A stretch of DNA of 64,000 nucleotides, taken from contig NZ_JBMVQZ010000002.1 in NCBI RefSeq assembly GCF_049537155.1, forward strand, positions 186,001 to 250,000, in the 5' to 3' direction. Under the pieces are notes generated by a model. The model saw only the letters and a list, made by a program, of their open reading frames with translations, made no database searches and had not been told where the DNA came from. Shown here in pieces: positions 17,807 to 26,514 of this stretch. Source of the DNA: Limisphaera sp049537155 (GTDB taxonomy: Bacteria; Verrucomicrobiota; Verrucomicrobiia; Limisphaerales; Limisphaeraceae). Position numbers and translations under genes: made by a program. Each line of letters starts with the position of its first letter. The first letter of the stretch is position 1.

Positions 17807-20742
17807 TTCCCGGATCAATCGTCCGCTGCCGCAACCGCGAATGGGTCCTGCTGCCGGCAGACACCGACGAGGTCTTCGTGCTCCGGCCCCTCACCGGTAC
17901 GACTGACGACGTCGTCAAGGTCCACCGGCGCCTGGCGAGTGTCGTCGGCTACGAGCTGCCCTTCGAGCGCGTCACGCCGGCGTCGTTTCCCCTGCCCACA
18001 CCAGACGACATTGCCGATGCCGCCGGTGCGCATTTGCTCTGGCAAGCTGCGCGTTTGACGCTGCGCGAGGCAGCCACCCCGTTCCGCTCGCTCGGCCGCA
18101 TCTCGATTCGCCCGCGCACCTATCAGTTTGTGCCGCTGCTCATGGCGCTCAGGCTCGACCCGGTGCGCCTTTTCATCGCGGATGATGTGGGTGTGGGTAA
18201 GACAATCGAGGCTCTACTGATCGCCCGGGAGCTTCTCGATCGGGGCGAGATCCGCCGTTTTTGTGTGCTCTGCCCTCCGTACCTGTGCGAGCAGTGGGCG
18301 AAGGAGCTGGCCGAGAAGTTCAACCTGGAGCCGGTAGTCATTCGCTCCGGCACCGTGAGCCAACTGGAGCGTCAGGTCCCACCCGGCAAAAGCATCTACG
18401 AACACTTCCCGGTCCAGGTGGCCAGCATTGACTTCATCAAGACCGACCGCAACCGTCACCAGTTTCTCCAGTTTTGTCCCGAGCTCGTGATCGTAGACGA
18501 GGCGCACGGCGCCGCAGCCGCTCAAGGACGCAACCAGCAGGAGCGCCACGCGCTCTTGCGCGAGGTGGCAAAACGACCAGAACGGCACTTGATTTTGCTG
18601 ACGGCCACACCGCACTCGGGAATCGAAGAGGCGTTCCGCTCCCTTCTTGGTCTGCTGCGACCTGAGTTTGCAAACTGGAACATCGCGGACCTGAACGAAG
18701 AGCAGCGCATCGAGCTCGCCCGCCACTTCGTCCAGCGGACGCGGCGGGATATCGAACAAGGCTGGGAGGCGGGCAGCGTCTTTCCGCAACGCGAACCGGA
18801 GGATGAGACCTATGAACTGTCGCCCCGCTACCGTCAACTTTTCGAGCGCACCTACGAGTTTTGCTCCGAGATCGTCGAGACCGGCAAGCGGCTCGAGGAG
18901 CGCAAGCGGCGCGTGCGCTACTGGGGCGCGCTGGCTCTGTTGCGTTGCGTGATGTCGAGCCCGGCGGCGGCAACCGCAGCACTCGCCAAACGGCAGGGCG
19001 AAGTGGCGTTGGAGGGGGAAGACGAAGCCGCGTTTCGCCCCTTCGTGTTCGAGGCGGCGGACGATCGCACCGAGGACGAATCACCCACGCCGCCGGTCGA
19101 AGCCGCCGAGGTTACCCTCGCTGAGGCCGAAACCCGTCGGCTGCGCGATCTCGCACGGCTAGCTGTTGACCTTCATGGGCCGGCGCACGACACCAAACTC
19201 GCCCGGGCCACGGAACTCGTGCAACGACTCCTCAAAGAAGGCTTCCACCCGATCCTCTGGTGCCGTTACATCGCCACGGCAGAATATGTAGCCGAGCATT
19301 TACGACGAGCTCTGTCCGATGACACGCAAGTGGTCTGTGTGACCGGGCGCCTTGGCGATGACGAGCGTCAAGCCAAGATCGAGGAGATCGACACCGAGCG
19401 TCCGCGGGTGCTGGTGGCGACCGACTGCCTCTCCGAAGGGGTGAATCTGCAAGAAAAGTTCACGGCGGTCGTCCACTACGACCTCCCTTGGAACCCGAAC
19501 CGCCTCGAGCAGCGCGAAGGGCGCGTGGACCGCTACGGCCAGCGCGCCAAACGGGTCAAGGCGGTGCGGTTTTTCGGGCGGGACAACCCCGTGGACGGCG
19601 TGGTGATTGAGGTTCTTCTCGACAAGGCGCGGGAGATCCACCGCACCTTGGGTACGCACGTGCCCGTGCCCGAGGAAAGCGAAAGCGTCTTCCAGGCCGT
19701 GCTCGAAGCGCTCTTCCTTCGCACGCGGCACCGGCGGGACGCGCAGCAGCTGGTCCTGGACCTCGGGGTCCCGGAGGTGGCCGAACTCCACAAGCGGTGG
19801 GAACGGGATGCAGAACGCGAGCGCATCAACCGCACCCGCTTTGCCCAGCGGGCGCTCAAGCCCGAGGAAGTCCAACGTGAACTCGAGGCGACCGACGCGG
19901 TCCTCGGCGACCCGGCCGCCGTGCGTGAGTTCGTGCTTGCGGTCGCCCAGCGCGTGGGCTTGTCGATCACGAAGGATCGCCGTGCCGGCGTGTTTCGCGT
20001 GGCCATATCACCGGAAGCGTTGGCGACCGTTCCCGAACCCATCCGCCTTGCCCTGTCTCCCCATTCGCCATTCGCTATTCGCCATTCGCCCTCCCACTGG
20101 CTTATCAGCTTCGACTCGCCCACACCCGAAGGTGCCGAGTATGTGGGGCGCAATCACCGCCTTGTGGCCACGTTGGCGCGGTTCCTTTTCGAGGAAGCGC
20201 TGCGGGGAGCGAGTAGCGGGTGGCGAGCGGCGAGTAGTGACAAGAGAGTCAGTCGCTGTGGGGTGATCCGCACACGTGCAGTGGCAGCTCTTACAACGAT
20301 CCTTCTGCTGCGCGTGCGGTACCTGGTCGAACAGCCCCAGAGGAGACCGCTGCTTTCCGAAGAGGTGCTCGTGGTGGGGTATCGCGACCGTGGGAAAAAC
20401 GAGGTGGAGTGGCTCGAGGGCAACGAGGCGCTGCGGCTGCTCGCGGAGGCAAAGCCCGATGCCAACATCCCGATGGCGGAGAAGCGAGAGTTGGTGAAAC
20501 GCGGCCTGGAAGCCTTGGGCGAGTGGGGAAGGGCAAGTAGCGAAGGGCGGGTGGCGAGTGGAGGGGATGGGATTCTGGCGGGGATCACGAGGAAGATCGA
20601 AGAGCGGGCTTCGGAACTGGAAAAATCGCACAAGCGCATCCGCCAGACCGTGGCGCTCAAGGTGCGCGGGCTCGAGGTCAAGCCGCAGTTCCCGCCGGAT
20701 CTCCTGGGAATTCTGGTGTTGCAACCGGTGGTGCAGCCATGA
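17803..20742 (+). CDS. SNF2-family helicase, DISARM DrmD-like
   Basis: DNA translocase of 979 residues. Walker A ADDVGVGKT lies at 126-134, motif II is LVIVDEAHGAAA, motif III is LLTATPHSGIEE, and motifs V/VI are VATDCLSEGVNLQ and NPNRLEQREGRVDRYGQ. It starts at the ATGA overlap with the previous gene and ends in an ATGA overlap with the methyltransferase. An SNF2 helicase directly followed by an adenine methylase is the drmD-drmMI order of class 1 DISARM, which is why I call it DrmD-like; direct homology was not tested. Three in-frame heptanucleotide arrays (20061-20090, 20209-20240, 20532-20562) add low-complexity inserts such as HSPFAIRHSP in the C-terminal third without breaking the frame. 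This points to origin in a genome rich in such repeats. Confidence 0.82.
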   Translation: MIPGSIVRCRNREWVLLPADTDEVFVLRPLTGTTDDVVKVHRRLASVVGYELPFERVTPASFPLPTPDDIADAAGAHLLWQAARLTLREAATPFRSLGRISIRPRTYQFVPLLMALRLDPVRLFIADDVGVGKTIEALLIARELLDRGEIRRFCVLCPPYLCEQWAKELAEKFNLEPVVIRSGTVSQLERQVPPGKSIYEHFPVQVASIDFIKTDRNRHQFLQFCPELVIVDEAHGAAAAQGRNQQERHALLREVAKRPERHLILLTATPHSGIEEAFRSLLGLLRPEFANWNIADLNEEQRIELARHFVQRTRRDIEQGWEAGSVFPQREPEDETYELSPRYRQLFERTYEFCSEIVETGKRLEERKRRVRYWGALALLRCVMSSPAAATAALAKRQGEVALEGEDEAAFRPFVFEAADDRTEDESPTPPVEAAEVTLAEAETRRLRDLARLAVDLHGPAHDTKLARATELVQRLLKEGFHPILWCRYIATAEYVAEHLRRALSDDTQVVCVTGRLGDDERQAKIEEIDTERPRVLVATDCLSEGVNLQEKFTAVVHYDLPWNPNRLEQREGRVDRYGQRAKRVKAVRFFGRDNPVDGVVIEVLLDKAREIHRTLGTHVPVPEESESVFQAVLEALFLRTRHRRDAQQLVLDLGVPEVAELHKRWERDAERERINRTRFAQRALKPEEVQRELEATDAVLGDPAAVREFVLAVAQRVGLSITKDRRAGVFRVAISPEALATVPEPIRLALSPHSPFAIRHSPSHWLISFDSPTPEGAEYVGRNHRLVATLARFLFEEALRGASSGWRAASSDKRVSRCGVIRTRAVAALTTILLLRVRYLVEQPQRRPLLSEEVLVVGYRDRGKNEVEWLEGNEALRLLAEAKPDANIPMAEKRELVKRGLEALGEWGRASSEGRVASGGDGILAGITRKIEERASELEKSHKRIRQTVALKVRGLEVKPQFPPDLLGILVLQPVVQP
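20061..20090. repeat. In-frame heptanucleotide array, ATTCGCC/ATTCGCT type
   Basis: About four 7-nt units (ATTCGCC, one ATTCGCT) inside the SNF2 gene, encoding SPFAIRHSP. The same array type recurs at 22873, 24096 and 28513. Confidence 0.85.
20209..20240. repeat. In-frame heptanucleotide array, GCGAGTA type
   Basis: Degenerate 7-nt units GCGAGTA, GCGGGTG, GCGAGCG and GCGAGTA inside the SNF2 gene, encoding a Ser/Ala/Arg-rich insert. A related, more degenerate array follows at 20532-20562 (GCGAAGG, GCGGGTG, GCGAGTG). Confidence 0.75.
20532..20562. repeat. Degenerate in-frame heptanucleotide array, GCGAGTG type
   Basis: Units related to GCGAGTA/G near the 3' end of the SNF2 gene, encoding the insert GRASSEGRVASGG. 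Confidence 0.65.
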
Positions 20743-23700
20743 GCGCGTTTCCCGGAATTCGCGTTGAAGGCGGTTTACTCGGTCCGGACACCCCGGACCA
20801 AATCCTCGCCGGGGAGCTTCCGGGGCAGAGGCCATCCGACTTCGGACTGGATGGGCGGCGAACGCTCACTGACGAGATTGCCAGCGTCTTTGCCGATGCG
20901 CGCGCCCAGTGGGAGGTGTTCAAGCGCCGGCTGGAGCGTTTGCTGGAGGGGGACCCGGGCACCTCAGTCACGCGCGATGCGTGGATGATTCCGTTCCTGA
21001 GTCTGCTGGGCTACGAGGTCCGATACAACCCGCGCGCCTACCAGGTGGATAGCGCCACCTTTGCCATCTCCCACCGGGCAGGGGAGGCTGAAGACGCCCC
21101 GCCCGTGCACATCGTCGGCGCACGGCAAGAGTTGGGGCGCGTGGCGCCCAGCGGGCGGCCCCGGCTGGCGCCTCACTCGCTCCTGCAGGAGTTCCTGAAC
21201 CGCAGCGAGCATCTCTGGGGCATCGTCACCAACGGGCTCACGCTGCGACTCCTGCGCGACTCGACCTACATCCGCCGCCAGGCGTACGTGGAATTCGACC
21301 TCCGTCAGATTTTCGAGGAGCAGCGCTTCAACGACTTTGCCGTTCTCTACCGCCTCCTGCACCGCACGCGCCTGCCGCGCACTGCAGCCGATGCCCGGGA
21401 CTGTCTCCTCGAGCAGTACCACCAGCACGCGCTCGAGCAGGGCGGGCGCGTGCGCGAGCACCTGCGCGACGGCGTGGAGGAGTGCATCAAGCGCTTGGCG
21501 AACGGATTCCTGGCACATCCGGACAATGGGGGGCTGCGAACCCGTTTGGCGAGTAGCGAGCAGCGAGCAGCGAGTGGTCAGGAGGAACAACCACTCGACA
21601 CTCGTCACTCCCCACTGGTTATTTCCCCACTCGCCCCGGAAGAGTTCTACCGACAGCTCCTGCGCCTGGTCTATCGTTTCCTGTTCCTCCTCGTTTCGGA
21701 GGATCGTGGGCTCATCAGTGCCGATCCGCTCTACCGCGAGCACTACGGCATCGCTCGCCTCAGGCGCCTGCTCGACCGCCGCAGCGCCTACACCGAGCAC
21801 GACGACCTCTGGTGCAGCCTGCGCGTCCTCTGGAAAGTGCTCTCTGACGAGAAACTTGCCAGGTTGCTGGGCGCGGCGCCGCTCAACGGCGAACTCTTTG
21901 AGCCGATTGCGCTCGACAACTGCACGATCACCAACCGGGATCTGCTGGAAGCTTTCTGGCACCTGGCGTATTACCGCGAAAGCCCCTCCCAGCCGCCCCG
22001 CCGCGTCAACTACGCCGCCCTCGACGTGGAGGAACTCGGTTCGGTGTACGAGAGCCTCCTCGAATACCACCCGCAGGTGGATACCTCTGGCACCGTCCCC
22101 AGGTTCGCGCTCGCTCCTGGCTCGGAGCGCAAGTCCACAGGCTCCTACTACACGCCGCCGGAGCTGGTAGCGGAACTGATTCGCTCAGCGCTGGAACCCG
22201 TCATCGAAGAGCGACTCAAAGCTGCTCGCACGTCAGAGGAAAAAGAACGGGCGATTCTCTCCATCCGCGTCTGCGATCCGGCGGCTGGCTCGGGCCACTT
22301 CCTGCTCGCCGCCGCCCGCAGGCTGGGGAAAGAACTCGCGAGGATCCGCACCGGCGAGGACGAGCCCGCCCCGGAGCAGGTGCGCGAGGCGATCCGCGAT
22401 GTGGTTGCTCACTGCATCTACGGTGTGGACAAAAACCCCTTAGCGGTGGAGCTCTGCCGCGTGGCCCTGTGGCTCGAGGCCCACTGCGCAGGCAAACCGC
22501 TCACCTTCCTCGACCACCGCATCCGCTGCGGCGATTCATTGGTCGGCGTCTTCGACCTCAAGGTATTGGAAAAGGGCATCCCTGACGAAGCCTTCACGCC
22601 CGCAAGCGGCGACGACAAAACGGTTGCAAATCAGCTGAAAAAACGCAATCGCAGCGAACGGCGCGACCTGGAGACTGGGCAACTTTCGATGTCGTTCGAC
22701 TTTGGCAGCGCGGTCGCAGAGCTTGCCACCGAGTACGCCGCACTGGAGAACATTCCCGATGACACCCCCGCGCACGTCAAAGAAAAGCAGCGTCGCTTCG
22801 ACTCGGCTCGCTGCTCGCCGCTTGCCTTGCGCCAACTCCAGGCGTGCAACCTCTGGACCGCAGCGTTTTTTCAGCGAATGGCGAATAGCGAATGGCGAAT
22901 GGAAAAGGGCATTACCACGCAGGTCGTCACCGACCATCTCGCGGGCCGTTCCGATCCCCAGGCCGTCGCCCACGCCGAAGCGCTCGCCGCCGAGCACCGC
23001 TTCTTCCACTGGCCGCTCGAGTTCCCCGAAGTGTTTGCCGAGGGCGGCTTCGATGTGGTGCTCGGCAATCCGCCCTTCATGGGCGGGCTGAAAATCAGCG
23101 GCAACTTCGGCGACAAATACCGCCGCTGGCTGGAAGTAGAGTACGCTCCTTACGGCGGGACGGCCGACCTCTGTGCAGCGTTCTATCGCCGTGTCTTTGG
23201 TCTCCTCAAGCCGGGCGGGCGCATGGGGATGGTCGCCACCAACACCATTGGGCAAGGCGACACCCGCGAAAGCGGCCTCGCAGTTATCCTCCGCCAGGGC
23301 GGCGTCATCACCTTTGCCCGCCGCTTCATCAAGTGGCCCGGCGCCGCCAATGTGGAAGTGAACCTCGTTGCCATCCACAAACCCCACCACTCGCCACTCG
23401 CTACTCGCCACTCGCCGATCCTCGATGGCCATCCCGTCCCCTTCATCTCCTCCCGCCTCGACCCCGAGCCTGAGGGCGAACCCAAACGCCTGCCGCAAAA
23501 CGAGGCGAAGGCGTTTCAGGGCGACATCGTGCGCGGCATCGGCTTCGTTCTCGACCCCGACGAAGCCAAAGCGCTGCTGGCGAAAGACCCCCGCAACGCC
23601 GACTGCCTCTTCCCCTATCTCAACGGCGAGGACCTCAACAGCCATCCGGAGCAAAAGCCCAGCCGCTATGTGATCTGCTTCCACGACTGGAGCCTGGAAC

Positions 23701-24470
23701 GCGCCAAGCAGTATCCCGACCTCTTGCGCATCGTAGAGGAGCGGGTGAAACCCGAGCGCGAGCGCCTGCGGGGACCGGGCGACGCCCGTAATCGGCAATA
23801 CTGGTGGCAGTTCGGCGCTTACCGGGCCGGCATGCGCCGCGCCATCGCCCACCTGCGCCGGGTGCTGGTGCGAGCCGAGGTTAGCCAACTGCACATGGTG
23901 TCGTTTGTACCGAAGGATTGGGTCTATTCGCACATGCTCATCGTCTTCGCCTTCGACGACGATTACCACTTCGCCCTGCTGCAATCCGGCGTCCACGAGG
24001 TGTGGCTTCGCAAGCAAGCGTCCAGCCTGCGCACCGACGTTCGCTACACACCCACCGACTGCTTTGACACCTTTCCGTTTCCGCCAGAGGAGTATGAGCG
24101 AATGGCGAATAGCGAATGGCGAATAGAGGGGATGCCGGAGGCGTTTCAGCGGGCGGCGCAGGTGGGCGCTGAATATCACGAGCACCGCCGGCAGATCATG
24201 CTTGCCCGCAGCCGCGGCCTCACCAAGACCTACAACCTCTTCCACGACCCTGCCTGTACGGATGGGGACATCGTGCGTTTGCGGGAGATGCACACCGAGA
24301 TGGACCGCGCCATCCTTGCCTGCTACGGCTGGGAGGATGTAGATTTGCGTCATGATTTCTACCAGAACGACCGTGGTCAGATGCGCTACACCGTCTCGCC
24401 CGAGGCACGGCGGGAGCTGCTGCGGCGGTTGCTGGATTGGAATCAGAAGATTGCGGAGGAGAACAAGTAA
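20739..24470 (+). CDS. N6-adenine DNA methyltransferase, DISARM DrmMI / Eco57I-like
   Basis: Large class I SAM-dependent DNA methylase of 1243 residues. SAM motif I is CDPAAGSGHFLLA near residue 511, after GSYYTPPELVAELI. The target-adenine motif IV is NPPF near residue 777, followed by the GG-rich segment of Eco57I-type enzymes. A long N-terminal region with WGIVTNGLTLRLLR and a C-terminal target-recognition-like part with LNGEDLNSHPEQKPSRY make it a type IIG/BREX/DISARM-size enzyme. No PD-(D/E)xK nuclease motif was recognised, so it probably only methylates and marks self DNA. Its start overlaps the SNF2 stop (ATGA) and it is followed after one base by the split Argonaute. Four in-frame heptanucleotide arrays interrupt it (21549, 22873, 23384, 24096). 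Confidence 0.87.
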   Translation: MSAFPGIRVEGGLLGPDTPDQILAGELPGQRPSDFGLDGRRTLTDEIASVFADARAQWEVFKRRLERLLEGDPGTSVTRDAWMIPFLSLLGYEVRYNPRAYQVDSATFAISHRAGEAEDAPPVHIVGARQELGRVAPSGRPRLAPHSLLQEFLNRSEHLWGIVTNGLTLRLLRDSTYIRRQAYVEFDLRQIFEEQRFNDFAVLYRLLHRTRLPRTAADARDCLLEQYHQHALEQGGRVREHLRDGVEECIKRLANGFLAHPDNGGLRTRLASSEQRAASGQEEQPLDTRHSPLVISPLAPEEFYRQLLRLVYRFLFLLVSEDRGLISADPLYREHYGIARLRRLLDRRSAYTEHDDLWCSLRVLWKVLSDEKLARLLGAAPLNGELFEPIALDNCTITNRDLLEAFWHLAYYRESPSQPPRRVNYAALDVEELGSVYESLLEYHPQVDTSGTVPRFALAPGSERKSTGSYYTPPELVAELIRSALEPVIEERLKAARTSEEKERAILSIRVCDPAAGSGHFLLAAARRLGKELARIRTGEDEPAPEQVREAIRDVVAHCIYGVDKNPLAVELCRVALWLEAHCAGKPLTFLDHRIRCGDSLVGVFDLKVLEKGIPDEAFTPASGDDKTVANQLKKRNRSERRDLETGQLSMSFDFGSAVAELATEYAALENIPDDTPAHVKEKQRRFDSARCSPLALRQLQACNLWTAAFFQRMANSEWRMEKGITTQVVTDHLAGRSDPQAVAHAEALAAEHRFFHWPLEFPEVFAEGGFDVVLGNPPFMGGLKISGNFGDKYRRWLEVEYAPYGGTADLCAAFYRRVFGLLKPGGRMGMVATNTIGQGDTRESGLAVILRQGGVITFARRFIKWPGAANVEVNLVAIHKPHHSPLATRHSPILDGHPVPFISSRLDPEPEGEPKRLPQNEAKAFQGDIVRGIGFVLDPDEAKALLAKDPRNADCLFPYLNGEDLNSHPEQKPSRYVICFHDWSLERAKQYPDLLRIVEERVKPERERLRGPGDARNRQYWWQFGAYRAGMRRAIAHLRRVLVRAEVSQLHMVSFVPKDWVYSHMLIVFAFDDDYHFALLQSGVHEVWLRKQASSLRTDVRYTPTDCFDTFPFPPEEYERMANSEWRIEGMPEAFQRAAQVGAEYHEHRRQIMLARSRGLTKTYNLFHDPACTDGDIVRLREMHTEMDRAILACYGWEDVDLRHDFYQNDRGQMRYTVSPEARRELLRRLLDWNQKIAEENK
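21549..21634. repeat. Inverted pair of heptanucleotide arrays in the methyltransferase gene
   Basis: Forward units (GCGAGTA, GCGAGCA twice, GCGAGTG) at 21550-21577 face inverted units (CCACTCG, ACACTCG, TCACTCC, CCACTGG) at about 21591-21618, with a partial unit to 21634. Together they could form a long hairpin. The reading frame is kept. Confidence 0.75.
22873..22902. repeat. In-frame heptanucleotide array, GCGAATG/GCGAATA type
   Basis: Four tandem 7-nt units (GCGAATG, GCGAATA, GCGAATG, GCGAATG), encoding RMANSEWRME in the methyltransferase. Confidence 0.85.
23384..23418. repeat. In-frame heptanucleotide array, CCACTCG type
   Basis: Units of CCACTCG with one CTACTCG variant, encoding HHSPLATRHSP in the methyltransferase. 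Confidence 0.8.
24096..24127. repeat. In-frame heptanucleotide array, GCGAATG/GCGAATA type
   Basis: Four tandem 7-nt units (GCGAATG, GCGAATA alternating), encoding ERMANSEWRIE near the methyltransferase C-terminus. Confidence 0.85.
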
Positions 24471-24471
24471 A

Positions 24472-25215
24472 ATGGTTGGCGTGCAACTTCAACCCGGTAT
24501 TTACACCAACATCTTCCCCGCTGTGTTGCCTGCTGAGCCGGTAACATTGATGGAAATCCAGCGTTCCCTTGCGCAAGACCTGCGCGCTTTAAGGGAGGAA
24601 ATTGAGCGGGCCAATTTGCGCGTCCATGTGTATGCTTACAAAGACCATGTTTACGGCTACGGTCAAGGGGCCAACACCTTTCTCTCGACCAAAGGCTTCA
24701 GTCCAACCACTGTGTCTTTCCAGGAAGTTCCCGCACTTACGGCACATATGGTGCTACAAGGGGTGATTGACCTGGCGCTGGAAAAAGGGTTTTGGCAGAG
24801 ATGGAAAATGTCGCTCAAGGGAGTGGAAGCCAGAACAGAGATTTTTCGTCCTGAGCCAAAGGGCACAACGACACAAGGCAGGGTCAAAGTTTTCGCTGGC
24901 TACGACTTGCGCTGTGCATATTACCCGACGGTAGAGTCCTTTGGCCTGGTTGTAGACGTGATTTGGACTTACCAGGATGAGAACGGAATGCCGCTGAACA
25001 CACCAAAGATGCGAGGTCAAAATGCGATGAATGAGGCATGGGTGATTCAAGAGGAATATCTGCGCGGAACGAATCGTTTCAACTTACAGATTTCCCAAAT
25101 TCGCATGCACGATTATTTGCTTCCTTTCGCTCAAGAATTTCATACCATTCCTCTGCCGTGCGGCGGGCAAGCGCATCTTAAACTCGAACCGTTCTCAGTC
25201 ATTTTAGGGAGGTAG
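24472..25215 (+). CDS. Candidate N-terminal half (N-L1/APAZ-like) of a split Argonaute
   Basis: 247-residue protein with no motif I can name outright. It directly precedes the MID-PIWI half and ends (KLEPFSVILGR) where long Argonautes continue into linker L2, so it most likely supplies the N and L1 (APAZ-like) region. The segment LRCAYYPTVESFGLVVDVIW resembles the hydrophobic beta-hairpin of Argonaute N/L1 domains. No PAZ-sized insertion fits in this length. The size matches AfAgo-N, the separate N-L1-L2 subunit that pairs with Archaeoglobus fulgidus Ago. The start ATG 24472 is one base after the methyltransferase stop, and a strong GGGAGG site near its 3' end serves the next gene. Base composition is clearly lower in G+C than the neighbours. 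The identity is inference from position and size; structure prediction would decide it. Confidence 0.6.
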   Translation: MVGVQLQPGIYTNIFPAVLPAEPVTLMEIQRSLAQDLRALREEIERANLRVHVYAYKDHVYGYGQGANTFLSTKGFSPTTVSFQEVPALTAHMVLQGVIDLALEKGFWQRWKMSLKGVEARTEIFRPEPKGTTTQGRVKVFAGYDLRCAYYPTVESFGLVVDVIWTYQDENGMPLNTPKMRGQNAMNEAWVIQEEYLRGTNRFNLQISQIRMHDYLLPFAQEFHTIPLPCGGQAHLKLEPFSVILGR

Positions 25216-25218
25216 GGC

Positions 25219-26514
25219 ATGTACTTTGTTGGCGAACAACTGTCCCCCCCAGCTTTGCGTTTCAGCGTTTCCTCAACCAGTCAGCGGGATTACTACCCGC
25301 GTCGTGGCATTCAGAACTATGGGCCATACGATGGGATGACGTTAGCGAAGAACCAGGTCAACTGCGTGGTCGTTTACCCCAGCGGATTGCAACGCGCAAA
25401 GCAAACCGTCGTCAGCGGCTTGCAGAATGGCAACGGCTCTTTTGCGGGTTTCCAAAAACTGTTTCGACTTCCTTTGACGATTTGCGGTGAGCGTAGCATC
25501 GCCACAGAAACACCGGAACAATTAAACGCTGTGCTTCCAAACTTGTTGCGCGATAGCACACCAGACATTGTCCTTATCTTTGCCTCCACGCGCAATCCGG
25601 CTTATTATGCAAAAGCCAAGTCCATTTTGCTGGGGAATGGCATTCCCAGCCAGTTCATCACGCAGGAAAAACTGGGAAACCCCTCGCAACTGCCTTGGCT
25701 GCTAGAAAATGTTGCCCTGCAAATGTATGCCAAAATTGGCGGAACGCCTTGGACGGTGTTATCTTCACAGAAGCAAAAGAGTCTGGTCTTAGGCATAGGC
25801 CGCGCCCAGGATACGCAAAAGAGGCTGGTTGTGGGCTTTGTGACCCTCTTTAGCAGCGATGGGGACTACCTGTTCTTTTCTACGATTGCCCCCAAACCCG
25901 TTTATTGGGATCAACCGGAGGATTATCGAGAGGCATTAGCTGATGTCATTGTAGAGGCATGTAGAGATTACTCGTCTCGCAATGGACAGCCCGATGAGAT
26001 TGTAGTTCATTTATGTAAAAAGCCAAGCAAATTTCGTGAGTTCCCGGCAGCAGAGCAGGCTATGAAAATCATTGGGGGCAATCTCCGTTATGCCATTTTG
26101 TATCTGAATGAATACAGCAATTACCGTTTGTTCGATACAGCGCATTCTAGTTATGTCCCTCGACCCGGTATCAAAGTAACCTTGTCCGATACCGATGCGC
26201 TGCTGTTTCTGGATGGCCGCAAAAAGGATTTCAGAACAGGGGAGGAAATCCGCAACAGAAGAGGCCTTCCCCGTTTATTTGAGATTGGTTTTGACCGCAG
26301 GTCTACAATGGAGGTGAACGAATTTCCCCGATTGATACGCCAGATTTACGAGTTTTCCTCGGTTAACTGGCGCGGTTTCAATGCTCAAACCATTCCAGCA
26401 ACGCTCAATTACTCACGCTTGATTGCGAATATGATTGCCGAAATTGGTGCTGACAATTGGAGCCAGGCGATTGGTCAACTTGGACGATTGGCAGATAAGG
26501 CATGGTTTCTCTAA
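25219..26514 (+). CDS. Prokaryotic Argonaute, MID-PIWI half, catalytically inactive
   Basis: 431 residues, the length of AfAgo-type short Argonautes. LSPPALRFS and GIQNYGPYDG (residues 8-39) are the L2-MID junction. The MID pocket for the guide 5' end is complete: Y130, K134, Q145 (GIPSQFI) and K172, in the classical LENVALQMYAKIGGTPW block. The PIWI domain follows, but the slicer acids are gone: the first Asp position reads LGIGRA (G194) and the third reads VVHLCKK (C266), so no target cleavage is expected. It should bind a guide and recognise target without cutting, and signal through a partner. A GGGAGG ribosome site lies just upstream, and the next gene overlaps its end by 13 nt. G+C is near 50 percent, against over 60 in the flanks. 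The Argonaute call is firm. Confidence 0.9.
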   Translation: MYFVGEQLSPPALRFSVSSTSQRDYYPRRGIQNYGPYDGMTLAKNQVNCVVVYPSGLQRAKQTVVSGLQNGNGSFAGFQKLFRLPLTICGERSIATETPEQLNAVLPNLLRDSTPDIVLIFASTRNPAYYAKAKSILLGNGIPSQFITQEKLGNPSQLPWLLENVALQMYAKIGGTPWTVLSSQKQKSLVLGIGRAQDTQKRLVVGFVTLFSSDGDYLFFSTIAPKPVYWDQPEDYREALADVIVEACRDYSSRNGQPDEIVVHLCKKPSKFREFPAAEQAMKIIGGNLRYAILYLNEYSNYRLFDTAHSSYVPRPGIKVTLSDTDALLFLDGRKKDFRTGEEIRNRRGLPRLFEIGFDRRSTMEVNEFPRLIRQIYEFSSVNWRGFNAQTIPATLNYSRLIANMIAEIGADNWSQAIGQLGRLADKAWFL

